A stretch of 64,000 nt of DNA from Microcoleus sp. bin38.metabat.b11b12b14.051 (GCF_013299165.1 NZ_JAAFKD010000004.1:62001-126000), one strand, 5' to 3'. Counted from the first letter of the stretch, positions 10,056 through 19,106 are shown. Numbers and translations are program-made. Notes: generated by a model from the letters alone, not told the origin.

Positions 10056-11264
10056 ATGATGCAATATCGCAGATTCGGCCGCACAGAATTATCCATGCCC
10101 GTCTTTTCCTGCGGCGGCATGAGATATCACCACAAATGGCAAGACGTGCCAGCAAATGAAATTCCACCAGGCAATCAACAAAATCTAGAAGCAACGATTC
10201 GTTACTCGATCGAATGCGGCATCAATCACATAGAAACTGCGCGCGGCTACGGCACTTCTGAGATGCAGTTGGGCTGGATTTTGCCGCAATTTCCGCGCGA
10301 AAAGTTGATAGTGCAAACAAAAGTTTGCCCTCAAGCTAACTCCGAGGCGTTTCGCGAAGAGTTTGATAAATCATTGGCTTATTTGCAACTAGAATATGTC
10401 GATTTGTTTTCCCTACACGGCATTAATACATGGGAATTGCTAGAAGATTCTATGCGCCCGGGCGGCTGCTTGGATGTGGCGAAAAAGTTGCAAGCAGAAG
10501 GCAAAGTTAGATTTATTGGTTTTTCCACTCACGGCCCTACAGATGTGATTGTTAAAACCATTAAAACCAATCAATTTGATTATCTGAACTTGCACTGGTA
10601 TTACATCAATCAAATTAATTGGCCGGCCATTGAAGCTGCTAAACGTCACGACATGGGCGTTTTTGTTATCAGTCCTTCCGACAAAGGCGGTCAACTTTAC
10701 AACCCGCCACAAAAATTGGTGGATTTGTGCTATCCGCTGAGTCCGATGGTGTTTAATGATTTGTTTTGTTTGTCGCACCCGCAAGTACATACTTTGAGTT
10801 TGGGTGCAGCAAAGCCTGAAGATTTTAACGAGCATCTGCAAGCTGTAGAATTGTTAGATAAAGCCGATGAATTGTTGCCGCCGATATTAGCAAGGTTAGA
10901 AAATGCAGCAATTGAAAAATTAGGAGCAGATTGGTTTAAAACTTGGGACTTCGGTTTGCCAACAATCGAAAATACTCCCGGAGAGGTTAACATTCGAGTG
11001 ATTTTGTGGCTGTGGAATTTGGCGAATGCTTACGATATGATCGACTATTGCAAGATGCGCTACAACCTCTTAGGTAACGCCAGCCACTGGTTTCCGGGCA
11101 AAAAAGCCGTGAAGCGCAGCTATCCCGTAGGGAATCGCCTCGATGAATTAGACTTGCGCCGCTGTCTCGCCCACAGCCCCCATGCTGCTAAAATTCCTGG
11201 TATTCTGCAAAAAGCCGATCGACTTTTTGGAGGCGAAGCCGTGCAACGCTTGTCCCAAGAATAA
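10056..11264 (+). CDS. Aldo/keto reductase family oxidoreductase
   Basis: This is a TIM-barrel NADPH-dependent oxidoreductase of about 402 aa. The N-terminus (MQYRRFGRTELSMPVFSCGG) is typical of the family. The catalytic Tyr lies in ETARGYGTSE, the Lys in VQTKVCP and the His in LFSLHGIN; the usual Asp of the tetrad is Glu here. The layout resembles COG1453 reductases, but the C-terminal Cys-rich iron-sulfur motif common in that group is not seen. I chose ATG 10056 (10059 is equally possible) because the upstream in-frame codons from 10002 are TGTCAAC heptamers. The substrate is unknown. Confidence 0.87.
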   Translation: MMQYRRFGRTELSMPVFSCGGMRYHHKWQDVPANEIPPGNQQNLEATIRYSIECGINHIETARGYGTSEMQLGWILPQFPREKLIVQTKVCPQANSEAFREEFDKSLAYLQLEYVDLFSLHGINTWELLEDSMRPGGCLDVAKKLQAEGKVRFIGFSTHGPTDVIVKTIKTNQFDYLNLHWYYINQINWPAIEAAKRHDMGVFVISPSDKGGQLYNPPQKLVDLCYPLSPMVFNDLFCLSHPQVHTLSLGAAKPEDFNEHLQAVELLDKADELLPPILARLENAAIEKLGADWFKTWDFGLPTIENTPGEVNIRVILWLWNLANAYDMIDYCKMRYNLLGNASHWFPGKKAVKRSYPVGNRLDELDLRRCLAHSPHAAKIPGILQKADRLFGGEAVQRLSQE

Positions 11265-11271
11265 TGGAAAA

Positions 11272-11299
11272 AACCCGGTTTCGACAGAGAAACCGGGTT
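11272..11299. terminator. Hairpin after the aldo/keto reductase
   Basis: An 11-bp perfect stem (AACCCGGTTTC / GAAACCGGGTT) with a 6-base loop starts 8 bases after the stop codon. The same AACCCGGTTTC arm reappears in the larger hairpin at 19315-19380, so this is also a member of a repeat family. Confidence 0.55.
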
Positions 11300-11476
11300 G
11301 ATTAACCGGAACACGTGAGATTTACTCACCAGCACCTAATTAGCCTATACTTGAAAGACTGTCACAACCATCGCCCATCCGTCTCATCCATTCGGGCGAT
11401 TGAACTTTTTTTCCAAACTCGCTCCCATTTTGCTTTAAGCTGAGATAAAACAGTTAATAATTTACCGTCATCACAG

Positions 11477-11532
11477 GGGATTTAAGCCCCCACCTTTAGG
11501 TGAATTTTTTTTAGTCTGGGGCTTAAATCCCC
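11477..11532. repeat. Palindromic repeat with GGGGATTTAAGCCCC arms
   Basis: Two 15-bp arms, GGGGATTTAAGCCCC and its reverse complement, flank an inner small hairpin (CACCTTTAGGTG). It is non-coding. It lies 86 bases upstream of the superoxide dismutase start, so it could affect that gene's expression. The remaining bases between 11300 and 11618 show no gene. Confidence 0.7.
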
Positions 11533-11548
11533 AGCCTAAAAAAATCAC

Positions 11549-11605
11549 TGTCAACTGTCAACCCCTCGACTTCGCTCGGGGCAAGCTGTCAACTGTCAAC
11601 TGTTA
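11549..11605 (+). repeat. TGTCAAC heptamers split by a CTCGACTTCGCTCGG insert
   Basis: TGTCAAC heptamers are interrupted by a short palindromic insert (CCCTCGACTTCGCTCGGGG). The same composite structure occurs near 38050-38118 and 52768-52947. Confidence 0.75.
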
Positions 11606-11618
11606 ATTAGGTTCTTTT

Positions 11619-12374
11619 ATGACTCTTAAACGTCGAGATTTCTTGTATATGCTAACGGCCAGCGTCGGAGCTATTACCGCAGGTGCTTGCCAAGCGTCAG
11701 GAAATAATGTAGTACAAGCAAGTCCATCCCCAGGAAGCCCAAAAGTAGCTCAAACTCCCGGGCCTTTTACACTGCCTCCTCTGCCTTACGAATACAACGC
11801 TTTAGAACCGCACATCGACGCGCGGACAATGCAATTTCACCACGACAAACACCACGCCGCCTACGTTAAAAACCTCAACGATGCTGTCAATAAATACCCG
11901 AATCTCAAAAACGTAACTGTTGAAAATATGCTCAAAGATTTGAGCAAAGTGCCGGAAGATATTCGCACAACTGTACGCAATAACGGTGGCGGACACCTCA
12001 ATCACAGTATGTTTTGGGAAATCATGAGTCCCAAGGGCGGCGGCGAACCCACAGGGGCAATTGCCACAGCAATTAAGCAAAGTTTTGGTAGTGTTGAAGA
12101 TTTTAAAGCCAAGTTTAATGAGGCTGGTACTAAGCGTTTTGGCAGTGGTTGGGTGTGGCTGGTTCGCAATAAAGCCGGCAAACTTGAGATTACAACTACT
12201 GGCAATCAAGACAGTCCTTTCAGTGATGGCAACTATCCAATTATGGGCAATGATGTTTGGGAACACGCTTATTATCTCAAATACCAAAACCTCCGCGCTG
12301 ACTACTTAAAAGCTTGGTGGAATGTGGTTAATTGGCCGGAAATTAACAAACGCTACGAAAAGGCGATCGGCTAG
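11619..12374 (+). CDS. sodA: Exported Mn-type superoxide dismutase
   Basis: This enzyme dismutates superoxide to hydrogen peroxide and oxygen. Metal ligands are visible in [19 protein letters not shown] and NDVWEHAYY. The NQDSP segment, with Gln at the position that separates Mn from Fe enzymes, favours manganese. The first 50 residues are an export leader: a twin-arginine motif (KRRDFL), a hydrophobic stretch and a lipobox-like GAC at about residue 24, followed by a Ser/Pro-rich spacer. It is therefore probably a Tat-exported, membrane-anchored lipoprotein facing the periplasm or thylakoid lumen. A strong hairpin follows the stop. It is monocistronic. Confidence 0.93.
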   Translation: MTLKRRDFLYMLTASVGAITAGACQASGNNVVQASPSPGSPKVAQTPGPFTLPPLPYEYNALEPHIDARTMQFHHDKHHAAYVKNLNDAVNKYPNLKNVTVENMLKDLSKVPEDIRTTVRNNGGGHLNHSMFWEIMSPKGGGEPTGAIATAIKQSFGSVEDFKAKFNEAGTKRFGSGWVWLVRNKAGKLEITTTGNQDSPFSDGNYPIMGNDVWEHAYYLKYQNLRADYLKAWWNVVNWPEINKRYEKAIG

Positions 12375-12382
12375 TTTAACAA

Positions 12383-12419
12383 AGATAAGACAGCGGTTAA
12401 AATAACCGCCATCTTATCT
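12383..12419. terminator. Bidirectional hairpin between sodA and rsmG
   Basis: A long dyad, AGATAAGA-CA-GCGGTTA-AAA-TAACCGC-CA-TCTTATCT, has two perfect stem segments separated by a small internal bulge. It lies between the convergent sodA and rsmG genes and can terminate both. Confidence 0.75.
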
Positions 12420-12433
12420 GCAAACGACTCTAG

Positions 12434-13177
12434 CTAGCGAAGGGGACGCTCAAATTGCTGTACATTTTTCCGCAAGTAAACGCAGTGGCGCGCCCCCTGA
12501 CTCGTCGGGGTAGTGAATGATTCGACTGACTCAAGCGTACCGCCCAAACGCTCGATCGCACTTTGCAACTCTGTTTCTTCCTCCACCGTCCAATTCCCTC
12601 GGTAAAGTACGGCTAAACCGTCATTTTTGAGCAAAGGTAGCGCGTATTTAGCACACATAGAAGCTGCCCCAACTGCTCTGAGAAGGGCTAAATCGTAAGC
12701 TTGTTTGTGTGGCAACTGCCGCGCAATTTCATCGGATCTGCCCAGCAAAGTCGCAGCATTTTCTATGCCCAAAGATGGTACAACCGTGTCCAGGAAAGTG
12801 ATTTTCTTGCGAGTTGAATCTAGGAGAGTGACTGATAGATGCGGTAGGGCGATCGCGATCGGCAACCCCGGAAAACCCCCACCAGTCCCGATATCGATCG
12901 CCTTCAACACCGATTTAGCGGGCAATTCGACATTTTCAGCCAAATTGTGATGAGGTGGCAGCATTCTAGCAATTCCCCGCAGAGAATCCCACAAATGTTT
13001 TTCCCAAAACTCAACAGGTTCAGTAATGCGAGTTAAATTCAAGGAACGATTGCCCTCAACAACTAACTCATAAAGCCGCTGAAATTGTTGCTGCTGCGAC
13101 TCATCCGGCTGCCAATTCAGCGTTTCCTGCCACAATTCATTCATCTGGGGCAACATAATAATTTCGGTCTGGTTCAT
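12434..13177 (-). CDS. rsmG: 16S rRNA (guanine527-N7) methyltransferase RsmG
   Basis: This cytosolic enzyme methylates G527 of 16S rRNA using SAM. The SAM-binding loop IDIGTGGGFPGLP (about residues 95-107) is diagnostic, preceded by NLTRITEPVEFWEKHLWDS and followed by LLDSTRKK. The length (247 aa) fits the family. Internal Met codons at residues 8 and 12 are alternative starts. It is convergent with sodA and shares the hairpin between them. Confidence 0.95.
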   Translation of the reverse strand: MNQTEIIMLPQMNELWQETLNWQPDESQQQQFQRLYELVVEGNRSLNLTRITEPVEFWEKHLWDSLRGIARMLPPHHNLAENVELPAKSVLKAIDIGTGGGFPGLPIAIALPHLSVTLLDSTRKKITFLDTVVPSLGIENAATLLGRSDEIARQLPHKQAYDLALLRAVGAASMCAKYALPLLKNDGLAVLYRGNWTVEEETELQSAIERLGGTLESVESFTTPTSQGARHCVYLRKNVQQFERPLR

Positions 13178-13284
13178 ATTCTAATAACTATCGAAAGAAC
13201 TAATGACTAATAAATGCTGTTCGATCGCGGGGACAGCACTAATGACAAATGACCACCCTTCGGCTTCGCTCTTCGGGCCAGATG

Positions 13285-13352
13285 ACCAATGCCCTATGCC
13301 CCATGCCCTATGCCCCATGCCCCATGCCCCATGCCCAATGACCAATGACCAA
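13285..13352 (+). repeat. Tandem heptamers CCCATGC / ACCAATG
   Basis: Heptamers of the CCCTATG/CCCCATG type shift into ACCAATG copies, ending just before the stop codon of the minus-strand ABC ATPase. Nothing else is seen between 13178 and 13355. Confidence 0.8.
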
Positions 13353-13355
13353 TGA

Positions 13356-14027
13356 CTACTGACTCACACAACTAGCTTCCTTAGCCTCTAACTTCGCGCG
13401 ATCGACCTCCTGCAAATCCCCGTGATCCAACGTCCAAAACTTATCAGCAACGCTCAACAAATCGCTAGCATCGTGAGTAACAATCAATAAAGTCCAGTGA
13501 CTTTTTAACTTACCCAGCAAGCTGACTAACTGGCGGCGCATCGACCAATCCAAACCCGCCGTCGGTTCATCCAAAAGCAACAAATGCGGCTGCCGAATTA
13601 ACTGCACCGCCAGCGCTACTCGGCGCTGTTGTCCGCCACTCAAAGCGTGGGGGGAAGCGTGCAGCGGCAAATGTCCGAGTCCCACTTCTGCCATCGCTGA
13701 GTTAATTTGTTCTTGTCCTAATTCTGGATGTCCCAACCGCAATTCTTCTAAAATAGTGCCTCCGCAAAAATGCCTTTCAGGAAACTGGAACACTAAACCT
13801 CCTAACTGTTGCAAGTGTTCCGGTGTTAATTCTTGCTCTCGCCAGCGGATGTCACCGCTAGTTTTTTCTGCTAAACCTGCTAATATTTCTAAGAGCGTAC
13901 TTTTACCTGAACCGCTGCGCCCGACAATCAGCCCCATTTGCTGCGATGGCAGTTCTAAGTTAATCTTTTTAAGAATGGCATTGGGACAGGCTGTTGGATG
14001 ATAGACTAAGTTTTTTAGATACAGCAT
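13356..14027 (-). CDS. ABC transporter ATP-binding protein (stand-alone NBD)
   Basis: This is a single nucleotide-binding domain of 223 aa. Walker A is GRSGSGKST, the Q-loop region reads VFQFPERHF, the signature is LSGGQQRR, Walker B is LLLLDEP and the switch His is in VTHD. The VFQFPE Q-loop resembles cobalt/nickel and ECF-type ATPases and the plant chloroplast ABCI11 group. No permease gene is adjacent, so the partner is encoded elsewhere and the substrate cannot be told. Confidence 0.88.
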   Translation of the reverse strand: MLYLKNLVYHPTACPNAILKKINLELPSQQMGLIVGRSGSGKSTLLEILAGLAEKTSGDIRWREQELTPEHLQQLGGLVFQFPERHFCGGTILEELRLGHPELGQEQINSAMAEVGLGHLPLHASPHALSGGQQRRVALAVQLIRQPHLLLLDEPTAGLDWSMRRQLVSLLGKLKSHWTLLIVTHDASDLLSVADKFWTLDHGDLQEVDRAKLEAKEASCVSQ

Positions 14028-14224
14028 TAATGCAATTGGTAATTGGGAATGGGTAATTGGGAATTGGGAATTGTGTATCCCTCAGCTCCTGGTTGTGCTA
14101 TTAATAGTTAAGGTTGTTTTTGGCTGGTGCCGATCGCCCACAATTATTTTACATAAATCTTTACAATGATTTCCGGTTTTTTTGAGCTTTGGTGTTTGAT
14201 ATTTGACCTTTTTTATGATATCAT

Positions 14225-14280
14225 TTAATAATGGAAATGTGTTGTGTCATATATATGATGAGTCACACTCCCATTATTAA
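14225..14280. promoter_or_regulatory. Large A/T-rich dyad upstream of the TPR gene
   Basis: The outer arms TTAATAATGG (14225-14234) and CCATTATTAA (14271-14280) are perfect complements. An inner palindrome TCATATATATGA lies near the centre. It is 124 bases before the TPR gene. It may be an operator, a cruciform or a transcriptional stop; the role is inferred. The rest of 14028-14403 shows no gene. Confidence 0.4.
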
Positions 14281-14403
14281 AATATACCGCAACAGCCACA
14301 AAAAATCAAGCAAATTTAACTCTTTTTTGGTCGCGGCCCGATAGTCGGAAAACGTAACTCTCTAGTTTCTAGCTTACAATATATTGCAATCAAACAATTG
14401 ATT

Positions 14404-15423
14404 ATGACGAAAAACCCTTTAGGATCGCTTGGGAAGCAAATGTTAAGTTACAAACAGACAGTACGGGCGATCGCCCTGGGAGCAAGTGCGATCGCCCTGA
14501 TCACCTGCATCAACTCCGCAGTAGCGGGCGATCCCTTTCGCTCCAGTAACCAGCAGGCGATCGGGCCAAACACCGAAACAGCCTTCAAAACAATGTTTCA
14601 GCAAGGAAACTACAAACAAGCAAAAGCCCAAGTTCAACAAGCACTATCAGCCGAACCAAACGAGCCGCTAGCCTATGCAATGGCAGCCTCATTATCCTAC
14701 ATCGAGCAAGACTTCAACTCGATGAATACCTACGCCCAAAAAACCCGCGAAATTGGCGAAAAATTGACCAAGACTAACCCCTTGCGCGGCAACATTTACA
14801 CAGCAGCAGGTCACTTTCTAGAAGGAGCAAATGCCATAGCCAAAGAAGGAACAGCCAAAGGCGCACCCCAAGCACTCAACAAACTGCGAGTCGTATTTCA
14901 ATACTTAGACGCAGCAGAAAAAATAGCTCCCAACGACCCAGAACTCAACCTAATCAAAGGCTACATGGACTTAATGCTAGCCTCAAACCTACCATTTTCT
15001 AACCCCACCGATGCCATTAAACGACTCGAAGAAAAAGCCTCACCCCGCTACTTAGCCTATCGTGGCATCGCCGTAGGCTATCGAGACTTAAAAAAGTACG
15101 ATCGCGCCTTAGAATTCGCCAACAAATCCCTAGCTGAAACACCCACAAACCCCGAAATATTTTATCTCAAAGCACAAGTATTATTTGCTCAAGCCAAGAC
15201 TCAATCCAACAACAAAACCCTACTTGAGGAAGCCCGAAAAAACTTTGATGTGGCCTTAGCAAAACCAGACCAACTACCGCGCAGTTTAGTAGCCGAAATC
15301 TTCTTTCAGCAGTGCAAAACCCGCAACCGTCTCGACAGCAAATCTCGGGATTGTGACCCGATGCGCGATAAAATTAGAGATGCAGATGGCATCTGGGGCC
15401 CGACAGCCTTACCACAATTATAG
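14404..15423 (+). CDS. Exported TPR-repeat protein
   Basis: A hydrophobic N-terminal segment (around residues 20-40, ending SAVAGDPF) looks like a cleavable signal peptide. The rest is helical, with TPR-like pairs such as GNYKQAKAQVQQALSAEPNE and KYDRALEFANKSLAETPTN. TPR proteins act as protein-binding scaffolds; the partner is unknown. ATG 14404 was preferred over the in-frame TTG at 14398, and ATG 14440 is another possible start. A DUF3531 gene follows 15 bases after the stop, so the two probably form an operon. The combination looks conserved among cyanobacteria, though I cannot name a function. Confidence 0.8.
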   Translation: MTKNPLGSLGKQMLSYKQTVRAIALGASAIALITCINSAVAGDPFRSSNQQAIGPNTETAFKTMFQQGNYKQAKAQVQQALSAEPNEPLAYAMAASLSYIEQDFNSMNTYAQKTREIGEKLTKTNPLRGNIYTAAGHFLEGANAIAKEGTAKGAPQALNKLRVVFQYLDAAEKIAPNDPELNLIKGYMDLMLASNLPFSNPTDAIKRLEEKASPRYLAYRGIAVGYRDLKKYDRALEFANKSLAETPTNPEIFYLKAQVLFAQAKTQSNNKTLLEEARKNFDVALAKPDQLPRSLVAEIFFQQCKTRNRLDSKSRDCDPMRDKIRDADGIWGPTALPQL

Positions 15424-15438
15424 AAATACCAAAAAACT

Positions 15439-15888
15439 ATGCAAGTAAAGTTTCGCGAGTTTAACCCATTCGATCTCTGGATTTGGCTGAAGTTCAGCAA
15501 CGTGCCTTCAAACGGTGAAAAACAGTATGTTGAAGAAGTGTTTGACTCTTGGTTTTTCTTGGGAAAACTCGGAGGATTCAATGCGGAAAATTTGCAAGTT
15601 CAAGATGAAGGCTTAGACATCAGTGACATGGATTACGATGTCAATCTAGCCGACCAAAGCATGATGGCTTTGATGCACAATATGGGAGAAATGGAGTATC
15701 AAGGTTCTTGGGCTCGCTGTTGGTTCGATTTGGGGACTAGCGACGCCATCAGTCTCGATGTTTTAATTAATGTTTTTCAGCAACTCAGCAAAGAATTTGT
15801 AACGATTGAAAAACTGATTATCGGCGGGGAGAATAAAAATTGGCCTGTGGAAAACAGTCGCAGTCGAGAGGCTTTTGTTGATAATTAG
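15439..15888 (+). CDS. DUF3531 family protein
   Basis: This is a soluble acidic protein of 149 aa. It starts MQVKFREFNPFDLWIW and contains NGEKQYVEEVFDSWFFLGKL and the MEYQGSWARCWFDLGT segment, which I recognise as the DUF3531 family of cyanobacteria and plastids. It has no catalytic motif, signal peptide or membrane segment. The close spacing to the upstream TPR gene (15 bases) suggests co-expression. Function unknown. Confidence 0.82.
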   Translation: MQVKFREFNPFDLWIWLKFSNVPSNGEKQYVEEVFDSWFFLGKLGGFNAENLQVQDEGLDISDMDYDVNLADQSMMALMHNMGEMEYQGSWARCWFDLGTSDAISLDVLINVFQQLSKEFVTIEKLIIGGENKNWPVENSRSREAFVDN

Positions 15889-15889
15889 T

Positions 15890-16210
15890 CATTGGGCATG
15901 GGGCATGGGCCAAACAGGGCATTGGGCATTGGGCATGGGGCATGGGGCATGGGCCAAACAGGTCATTGGCCAAACAGGTCATTGGCCAAACAGGTCATTG
16001 GTCATTAGTCATTAGTCATTGGTCATTTGTCATTAGTTAGACGGAAGAATCAAGAAATAAGCAGGGGCAGCCAATTACAAATTAAAAATTACCCATTATC
16101 CATTATCCATTATCCATTACCCATTACCAGATATATACCAGTTCTCAAAAAAGTGAGGATAGCCCTATGCCCCATGCCCATAGCCCCATGCCCTATGCCC
16201 CATGCCCACC
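15890..16210 (+). repeat. Mosaic of tandem heptamers
   Basis: The interval between DUF3531 and the Nudix gene is filled mostly by short tandem repeats: GGGCATT/GGGCATG runs, a repeated GGCCAAACAGGTCATT unit, GTCATTA runs, CCATTAT/CCATTAC runs near 16085-16130, and CCCATGC runs near 16165-16208. No convincing coding sequence is present. Confidence 0.8.
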
Positions 16211-16214
16211 GAAT

Positions 16215-16282
16215 GTGTCAGGTGCGGATCTATGAGATTTTCGATTAAATTTAGAAATTGTTCTTTCTTCGACGCACCCTAC
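16215..16282 (-). repeat. Interspersed repeat of about 70 bp, copy 2
   Basis: This is the reverse-orientation relative of 4082-4148. It shares GGTGCGGATCTATGAGATTT (as read on plus) and the closing CACCCTAC. It lies 38 bases upstream of the Nudix gene. Confidence 0.6.
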
Positions 16283-16319
16283 AAATACTGTTCGAGGATT
16301 TTGGTAAAATGGTAGAATT

Positions 16320-16754
16320 ATGGAAAAATTACCTAAAATTCGTGTAATTGTTCTAGGATTAATTCGATCGCGCGATCGCATTTTCGTTTCCCAATTCCAA
16401 GATCCAGTAAAACAAGACACATTGTACCGATCTCTGGGCGGCGGCGTAGAATTCGGAGAACACAGTTGCGACGCTTTGCACAGAGAATTTCAAGAAGAAA
16501 TTCAAGCCGAGTTAACCAATATCCAATATTTAGCTTGTTTGGAAAACATTTTTATTTTCAATGGCCAAGCCGGACACGAATTAATACAACTCTACCAGTG
16601 CGATTTTGTTGACTCCAGATTCTATGAATTGGAAAGTTTAGATTTTGTAGACGGCAACTTGAAATGTACCGCATTGTGGATGCCTGTTGACCGCTTTCGA
16701 TCGGGCGAATTACGTCTAGTTCCAGAAAGCTTTCTCGACTATTACGAAGGCTGA
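16320..16754 (+). CDS. Nudix hydrolase
   Basis: This is a small (144 aa) cytosolic hydrolase of nucleoside diphosphate-X compounds. The Nudix box is GGGVEFGEHSCDALHREFQEEI (split here as GGGVEFGE and REFQEEI), about residues 40-61. It keeps the REFQEE metal-binding core, while the final Gly of the consensus is replaced. Nothing in the sequence fixes the substrate. It is a single gene surrounded by repeats. Confidence 0.88.
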   Translation: MEKLPKIRVIVLGLIRSRDRIFVSQFQDPVKQDTLYRSLGGGVEFGEHSCDALHREFQEEIQAELTNIQYLACLENIFIFNGQAGHELIQLYQCDFVDSRFYELESLDFVDGNLKCTALWMPVDRFRSGELRLVPESFLDYYEG

Positions 16755-16893
16755 TAACTAAATCGACCCAAATCCCAACCAGCAAATACCTTAAAGGCAA
16801 TTTTCACCGAAAATATTTGCAGTAGAAGCGGGTTTTACCAGGAAATACTTGCCAAAGCTAACCAGATAGATCGACCCGCCCCTTCCGCTTTCC

Positions 16894-17250
16894 CTAGCGA
16901 AGATTAGGTAAAATGCTGTAGAGAAAAGAGTTAATAAAACTTAGGGCTAGAGCACCCAACAAAGCACTCCAAATTCCCCAGCGCAAGCGAAACCCATCAA
17001 CTAGCCAAGCCGCCAATCCAAAGATAGCAGTGTTGATAACAATCATAAACAAACCAAAAGTTATCAACAAAGCTGGGAAACTAAACATCATAAAAATCGG
17101 TCGCACCACAGCATTCAGCAATCCAAAAACCGCCGCCGAAACCATCGCCTTTTGAAACCCGTCAATGTCCACCCCGATGGGCAACTTGGAAATAATAAAA
17201 AAGCTCACAGAAGTTACCAGCCAAGCAATTGCCAGTGAAACGATATCCAT
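16894..17250 (-). CDS. Phage holin family 4 / YvlD-like membrane protein
   Basis: This 118 aa protein is almost entirely four hydrophobic segments (about 1-20, 32-50, 55-80, 88-112). The blocks VFGLLNAVVRPIF and LTFG/LLITFGLF with NTAIFGLAAWLVDGF are typical of the small inner-membrane family annotated as mycobacterial phage holin superfamily IV. In free-living bacteria these are conserved non-phage membrane proteins of unknown role. It lies 20 bases downstream of ychF on the same strand and may be co-transcribed with it. Confidence 0.8.
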   Translation of the reverse strand: MDIVSLAIAWLVTSVSFFIISKLPIGVDIDGFQKAMVSAAVFGLLNAVVRPIFMMFSFPALLITFGLFMIVINTAIFGLAAWLVDGFRLRWGIWSALLGALALSFINSFLYSILPNLR

Positions 17251-17270
17251 CTGCTTATCTCCTTAAAAAC

Positions 17271-18362
17271 CTAAACATTAAATCGGAACAACAACACATC
17301 CCCCTCTTGTACAACATACTCTTTTCCTTCACTGCGAAGTAAGCCTTTTTCCTTAGCCGCATTCATCGCGCCGGTAGCCACCAAATCTTCATAAGCTACA
17401 GTTTCGGCCCGGATGAAACCCCGCTCAAAATCAGAGTGAATCACCCCCGCAGCTTGCGGTGCTAACATTCCTGCGATAATCGTCCAAGCGCGAGTTTCCT
17501 TTGGCCCGCTAGTGAAATAAGTCCGCAAACCCAATAATTCGTAAGTAGCTCGAATCAAAGATTTTAAGCCACCTTCAGTCACCCCCAGAGATTCTAAGAA
17601 ATCTGCTCGTTCTTCCTCTGGTAGTTCTACCAATTCTGACTCGACTTGCGCCGAAACTATGACAACCTTAGCATTTTCTTTGGCTGCTATTTCCCGGACT
17701 TGTTCGACATAGCTATTTCCGGTTCCCAAATCGTCTTCTGATACGTTCGCCGCATAGATAATCGGCTTGTTTGTTAATAATTCTAAACCTTTAACTAATT
17801 CTGCTTCTTCGTCAGTTAAACTCGATTGGCGTACTGGTTTTTCGGCATTCAAAACCACAACTAACTTTTCAAGCACGTTCACTTCTGCTTGAGCTTCCTT
17901 GTTGTTGCGGGCTTGTTTGCGAGTGCGATCGAGTCTGCGTTCAATTTGAGCCAAATCTGCTAAAATCAGTTCGAGATTGATAATGTCAATATCTCGCTGG
18001 GGATCGACAGAACCCGAAACGTGAATGATATCATCATTGTCAAAACAGCGGACAACGTGGACGATCGCATCTACAGCCCGAATGTGAGACAAAAACTGAT
18101 TTCCCAGCCCTTCGCCCTGACTCGCACCCTTCACCAAACCTGCAATATCGACAAACTCCATCCGCGTCGGCACAGTTTGCACAGAATTGGAAATATTGCT
18201 CAGCACCTTCAACCGTTCGTCGGGTACTGCCACGATACCCGTATTTGGCTCGATCGTACAAAAAGGAAAATTAGCAGCAGTCGCCTTGGCATTAGCCACC
18301 AAAGCATTAAACAGAGTAGATTTGCCAACATTAGGCAGTCCGACAATTCCGGCGGTAAGCAT
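17271..18362 (-). CDS. ychF: Obg-like ATPase YchF
   Basis: This is a universally conserved ribosome-associated P-loop ATPase (363 aa). Walker A is GLPNVGKST at residues 6-14, followed by FPFCTIEPN, the switch-II block DIAGLVKGAS and the adenine-specifying NVSEDD (in place of NKxD). A coiled-coil insertion and the C-terminal TGS domain (from about residue 280, TSGPKETRAW through GDVLLFRFNV) complete the fold. Its cellular role is in translation and stress. Confidence 0.97.
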   Translation of the reverse strand: MLTAGIVGLPNVGKSTLFNALVANAKATAANFPFCTIEPNTGIVAVPDERLKVLSNISNSVQTVPTRMEFVDIAGLVKGASQGEGLGNQFLSHIRAVDAIVHVVRCFDNDDIIHVSGSVDPQRDIDIINLELILADLAQIERRLDRTRKQARNNKEAQAEVNVLEKLVVVLNAEKPVRQSSLTDEEAELVKGLELLTNKPIIYAANVSEDDLGTGNSYVEQVREIAAKENAKVVIVSAQVESELVELPEEERADFLESLGVTEGGLKSLIRATYELLGLRTYFTSGPKETRAWTIIAGMLAPQAAGVIHSDFERGFIRAETVAYEDLVATGAMNAAKEKGLLRSEGKEYVVQEGDVLLFRFNV

Positions 18363-18714
18363 AGCTATTTAGAAATATCACTGTTTCAAAATATCATAAG
18401 TATCCGCAATATATCGGACAAGCTGCCCAAATTTCAAGCCTGTGCTCGCCTAAATGTCTAACTTTAGGTAGATGGCTTAACGGTTCACAAGTGGCTACAC
18501 AAAAAAGCGATCGCCCGAAACCTGTCCCTGTCCCTTATTTATCCACAAATTGGGGACTTGCCAGAAACTCGGTTTGGGCGATCGACCTTACAAATTCTGT
18601 TAAACTTCACTGCGGGCTACTTTCCCCACATAGTGCAACTGTAGGGAAGATCCAAACTCATATCCAGTCACTCATCCCCAATCTAAAATCCAAAATCCCA
18701 AATCTAAAATATTA
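18363..18714. other. Intergenic region without a recognised gene
   Basis: This is the non-coding interval between ychF and the proline-rich ORF. It holds two HIP1-like GCGATCGC/GGCGATCG sites and AAATCTAAAATCCAAA-type near-heptamers around 18670-18715. Nothing else was recognised. Confidence 0.5.
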
Positions 18715-18969
18715 TTAGATTGGTTCAGGGATTGTCTGAGGAATAGGCCCCGGAACTGTTTGAGGAATCGGAGAAGGTACAGTTTCCGGCACCGGTTCAG
18801 GAATTGGCTGCGGAATTGGTGCAGGAACCGGTTCCGGTACGGGGCCAGGAATCGGTTCCGGTACCAGCCCAGGGCCCGGCACCGGTGGCGATGCAGGAAT
18901 CTCCGGCAATCCCGGTTCAGTACCGGGAATTTGCGGGCCTGGAAACGGACTAGGGTTAGGAAAAATCAT
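18715..18969 (-). CDS. Small proline-rich repeat protein (tentative)
   Basis: This open frame of 84 aa is built from P-x-P-x-P repeats (variants of PEPIPGPVPEPVPAPIP). There is no signal peptide, membrane segment or recognised domain. The DNA is itself a degenerate 18-base repeat (GGTTCAGGAATTGGCTGC type), so the frame may be either a real structural peptide or an artefact of repeat periodicity. No good Shine-Dalgarno sequence precedes the ATG. Confidence 0.35.
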   Translation of the reverse strand: MIFPNPSPFPGPQIPGTEPGLPEIPASPPVPGPGLVPEPIPGPVPEPVPAPIPQPIPEPVPETVPSPIPQTVPGPIPQTIPEPI

Positions 18970-19106
18970 GTTAGTTTTGTGCTCAGCTAATAGGGATGTT
19001 TCAAAAACAATTGGCCGCCAATTCCAGCTATCTTTTAAAACAAAAACAACCGATTTGTGGTATTGGTTAATTAGAGTTGACAGACTTGAAAAACACCTTA
19101 AATTTA

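Noticed and set aside
16894..17250. Prophage holin indicating a prophage
   Set aside because: The family name comes from phage, but the gene is a widespread bacterial membrane protein with housekeeping neighbours and no other phage genes.
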